Source: Sedimentisphaera salicampi | GTDB lineage: Bacteria; Planctomycetota; Phycisphaerae; Sedimentisphaerales; Sedimentisphaeraceae | Direction of reading: 5' to 3' | Length of the DNA stretch: 64,000 nucleotides | Assembly (NCBI RefSeq): GCF_002117005.1 | Contig: NZ_CP021023.1 | Coordinates: 2,900,995-2,964,994 of the forward strand | Shown here: positions 61,760-64,000 of the stretch, piece by piece | Layout of the letters: every line of letters starts with the position of its first letter | Numbering within the stretch: position 1 is the first letter of the stretch | Made by a program: the position numbers and the translations under genes | The notes under the pieces: generated by a model | Databases searched by the model: none | Told to the model about the DNA's origin: nothing | What the model saw: the letters and a program-made list of their open reading frames with translations, nothing else

Positions 61760-64000
61760 TTATCTGGTTATATCAATTATTTTCTGCGGAGTTAGAACAA
61801 CATGGCCGAGGAGTCCTGATTTTTTAATCGGCCAGTCTGAGGCATCAAATGGCTCGTAATCTATATCAACAACGTTAATATTGTAGAAGTATTTCCAATC
61901 AACATCCCTCTTGTCAAGATCCCTGATCCTGTTGGCCGGGAGATTTGTAACCTCCACTTGCAGTAAATTATCTTCTGATTTGAGCTCATTTACATCAATC
62001 ACGAAAGGCTTCGCCCAAACCACGCCGAGCAGCTTGCCGTTGAGATAAATCCTTGCGCTGCTGCAAACTTCGCCAAGCCCCAGCTTCCATTTATCCGCTT
62101 GAATATCGGGCTTGTCGAATCTGATCGAGTATCTTGCTGTTCCGTGGAATCGTCTGCATTGTTTATCTTTGAAATTCGTCCAGGACATTAAAGCTTTAAT
62201 CTTTTCTCCTTCCGGCAGCACAGGCCCTCCGCTTACAAACTCAACATCCCATCTGCCTTCAATCTCAAAGGGTTTGCAGGTTTTCTCGCAATATTCCCAT
62301 TGTCCCGCCCCGCATTTTTGACTGTTGAAAGTTTTCAAAATTATCGATTGGTCAGGCCTTATCTGAATATAAACATTTGTTTTGCCGTTTGCTTTCTTGA
62401 TTGCAGCTCTGCCGAACTTTTCTTCATAAAGCGGATCAATCAAAAGGACGGATTCGGCCTGCTTGGATAATTCAATCCAGCCATCTATATTATTATCGCT
62501 TAGATTCACTAAAAAATAATTGAAGCCCTCATCCCGCGAGCGTCTTACAAATCTAATCCCCTTATCGGCAAAAGATTCTCTTGTGAGATTTGATTCACTC
62601 AGCAGGCTATCGATAATGGCCGCTCGAATTTCGCCTTTGCCCGTTTTATGAACCATATTTGCCGGCGGAAGATTTGCCGGCGGAAGATTTGCCGGCGGAA
62701 GATAGGAATAAGGTTTGAGGCTTGGGATTGCCTCCTTGAGGATTTTTCTAAGCTCAGCCTCACGTTTATCTTTATCCGCCAGCCCGGGGACTCTCGGAGG
62801 CAGATGCTTTTGAAACATCACTTCTGCCCCTTGCTCCGCGAGCTCAAAGAGCTTTTGCATAGTTGAGAGATTTATATATAAACATTCCGGGATGATTACA
62901 GCGTCGTATTGTCTGCTGTTTATTATTATTTTCCCGTTTTCGCAGGCGGCCTTCTGTAAGAACCTGTCTGACACTGCATCATAAGTCCAGCCCTTTTCCC
63001 AGAGCTTCATAGATAAGCGATAAAAGGATGAGTGCCTCAGCCATTCATCCTGATTGTGAACTCCGAAAGTTTTGTATGCCTTCCCGCCGGTATTCCAAAG
63101 ATCGTGTACGGGGAAATAAAGCAGTATGTCGCTGTCCGGCCGGCCTTCCTGAAGCGCAGCTTGGCAGCGGGCGGCATAACTGTTGTATGCGGGAAGATTG
63201 CGCCATAGCCCTCCTTGAGGTCCGAGATTAACAGATGCATAAAACTGCCACCCGGGCCATTTTGCTTCCTTGGGCGAGTAGGGGATTCCATGGAAGAAAA
63301 TATGATTTATGCCCGATAGAAAAAGAAAATCTGAAGCGGGCTTTAAGTCGTTCAGGCTTGTTTGGAAATGCTCATTGAGCCAAGTGAATGTTTCTGAAGA
63401 AGCAAGATTCCCGCCCTTTAGATGTGCGGCAGAGGAGCAGAGCTTAATCATAGGATACTGTTTGAAGTCAACTTCTCTGAAAATCTCAGTTTCAGGTATG
63501 TCCGAAGCGGCATAAAGATCGATCAGATTTGCCGGAGCCCCGTGAGCCTGATTCCTCGAAAGGCTGCCCTTTGAATTACACCACCTCGTCCATTCCTCTA
63601 TAACTTCTATATGCAGCTCTGAGAGTGTCTTGCGGTAATCGTATTTTACCCTGTTTTGGATGTCGCTGCCGGCCTCGCCGTATAAAGCCTCAATGTGCTC
63701 ACGTAGGTCGTATCCTCTGCGGCGTGTGAATTCTTCGAAGAAATCTTCTGTCCAGTCTGCCCCGTAATACTCAAATGAATCGTGAAAAAAGGAATTTGGA
63801 TAAGTGTCTAATTCGCTGAAGGCCTTGTCGAATGCTTTCAGGTAGTCCTTGATTGCATCGGTTGAATAAGGATCCAACACGTATCCCTCGCCGCCAGGTG
63901 CTGCACGCTTTACCCTCTGAACAGGCCTCTTCATAAAAACTGCATACACTTCCCAACTGCCTTCAGGGGTCTGCCATTCCAAAAACCCCTTATCTGCATT
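61760..64000 (-). CDS. GH106 family alpha-L-rhamnosidase-like enzyme, N-terminus cut by window edge
   Basis: 746 residues of the C-terminal part; the frame is still open at the right edge, so the start lies outside. The TIM-barrel part shows FHDSFEYYGADWTEDFFEEF, SETFTWLNEHF and FFHGIPYSPKEAKWPGWQFY. The C-terminal beta-sandwich ends with TNLPANRIRDLDKRDVDWK, the GH106 signature near the end. It would remove rhamnose from pectin- or ulvan-like glycans. A NLPPA tandem repeat lies in a linker. The sulfatase on the opposite strand ends about 210 bp from its stop. Confidence 0.88.
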   Translation of the reverse strand, partial: NADKGFLEWQTPEGSWEVYAVFMKRPVQRVKRAAPGGEGYVLDPYSTDAIKDYLKAFDKAFSELDTYPNSFFHDSFEYYGADWTEDFFEEFTRRRGYDLREHIEALYGEAGSDIQNRVKYDYRKTLSELHIEVIEEWTRWCNSKGSLSRNQAHGAPANLIDLYAASDIPETEIFREVDFKQYPMIKLCSSAAHLKGGNLASSETFTWLNEHFQTSLNDLKPASDFLFLSGINHIFFHGIPYSPKEAKWPGWQFYASVNLGPQGGLWRNLPAYNSYAARCQAALQEGRPDSDILLYFPVHDLWNTGGKAYKTFGVHNQDEWLRHSSFYRLSMKLWEKGWTYDAVSDRFLQKAACENGKIIINSRQYDAVIIPECLYINLSTMQKLFELAEQGAEVMFQKHLPPRVPGLADKDKREAELRKILKEAIPSLKPYSYLPPANLPPANLPPANMVHKTGKGEIRAAIIDSLLSESNLTRESFADKGIRFVRRSRDEGFNYFLVNLSDNNIDGWIELSKQAESVLLIDPLYEEKFGRAAIKKANGKTNVYIQIRPDQSIILKTFNSQKCGAGQWEYCEKTCKPFEIEGRWDVEFVSGGPVLPEGEKIKALMSWTNFKDKQCRRFHGTARYSIRFDKPDIQADKWKLGLGEVCSSARIYLNGKLLGVVWAKPFVIDVNELKSEDNLLQVEVTNLPANRIRDLDKRDVDWKYFYNINVVDIDYEPFDASDWPIKKSGLLGHVVLTPQKIIDITR
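62658..62702 (-). repeat. Three 15-bp tandem repeats encoding NLPPA
   Basis: TTTGCCGGCGGAAGA occurs three times without gaps (plus-strand orientation), in frame, giving NLPPANLPPANLPPA in a linker of the GH106 protein. Confidence 0.95.

Noticed and set aside
1-64000. CRISPR arrays, tRNA or rRNA genes, insertion sequences, prophage
   Set aside because: No regularly spaced repeats, no cloverleaf-like or rRNA sequences, and no transposase or phage genes were found in the gaps or frames.

Overview
The window reads as the chromosome of an anaerobic, probably halophilic polysaccharide-degrading planctomycete of the class Phycisphaerae (Sedimentisphaera-like). This is inferred from three things: large secreted proteins built from LamG, Ig-like and dockerin-like C-terminal modules; GH127, GH115, GH106 and sulfatase genes; and a betaine-from-glycine methylation module. 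No ribosomal RNA is present to confirm the taxonomy.

Layout. 1-205 is the 3' end of a charged protein. 684-8545 holds two tandem LamG/Ig surface proteins and a large putative clan GH-A hydrolase with the same C-terminal modules. 8760-11243 is a GH127-like enzyme and 11414-13642 is a secreted DUF1266 plus beta-helix fusion. 13643-14279 is a hairpin-rich non-coding stretch leading into metK. 14280-19710 carries metK, a PfkB kinase (probably adenosine kinase), ahcY, then a terminator, then glycine/sarcosine and sarcosine/dimethylglycine methyltransferases. Together these cover glycine betaine synthesis and regeneration of S-adenosylmethionine.

19851-35440 is mostly housekeeping: purB-pyrE-ABC ATPase-ruvC on the minus strand; a TPR protein, thiL, tsaE and a small membrane protein on the plus strand; thiC on the minus strand behind a TPP riboswitch with a clear intrinsic terminator; proS and an MBL-fold hydrolase on the minus strand; then btuF/btuC-like transport genes, a DUF2723 membrane protein and dapL. 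35509-42517 is a carbohydrate locus: an AraC-type regulator diverging from a LamG/Ig surface protein and a GH115 alpha-glucuronidase-like enzyme.

42611-59191 contains an NrnA-like phosphoesterase and a nearly complete type II secretion system (gspD, E, F, G, H, I, J, K, L, M). An MNT nucleotidyltransferase with a truncated HEPN partner sits between gspD and gspE. uvrB follows gspM, and a GspC-like gene with its own promoter follows uvrB. 59197-64000 holds a UbiA-family prenyltransferase, a sulfatase, palindromic intergenic repeats and a GH106 alpha-L-rhamnosidase cut by the right edge.

The secretion system is the obvious candidate to export the Sec-type hydrolases and LamG proteins, several of which share one C-terminal tail motif. 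Observations most worth following up: the structured RNA region before metK, the DUF1266/beta-helix fusion, the shared C-terminal tail, and the decayed HEPN/MNT cassette inside the secretion operon.
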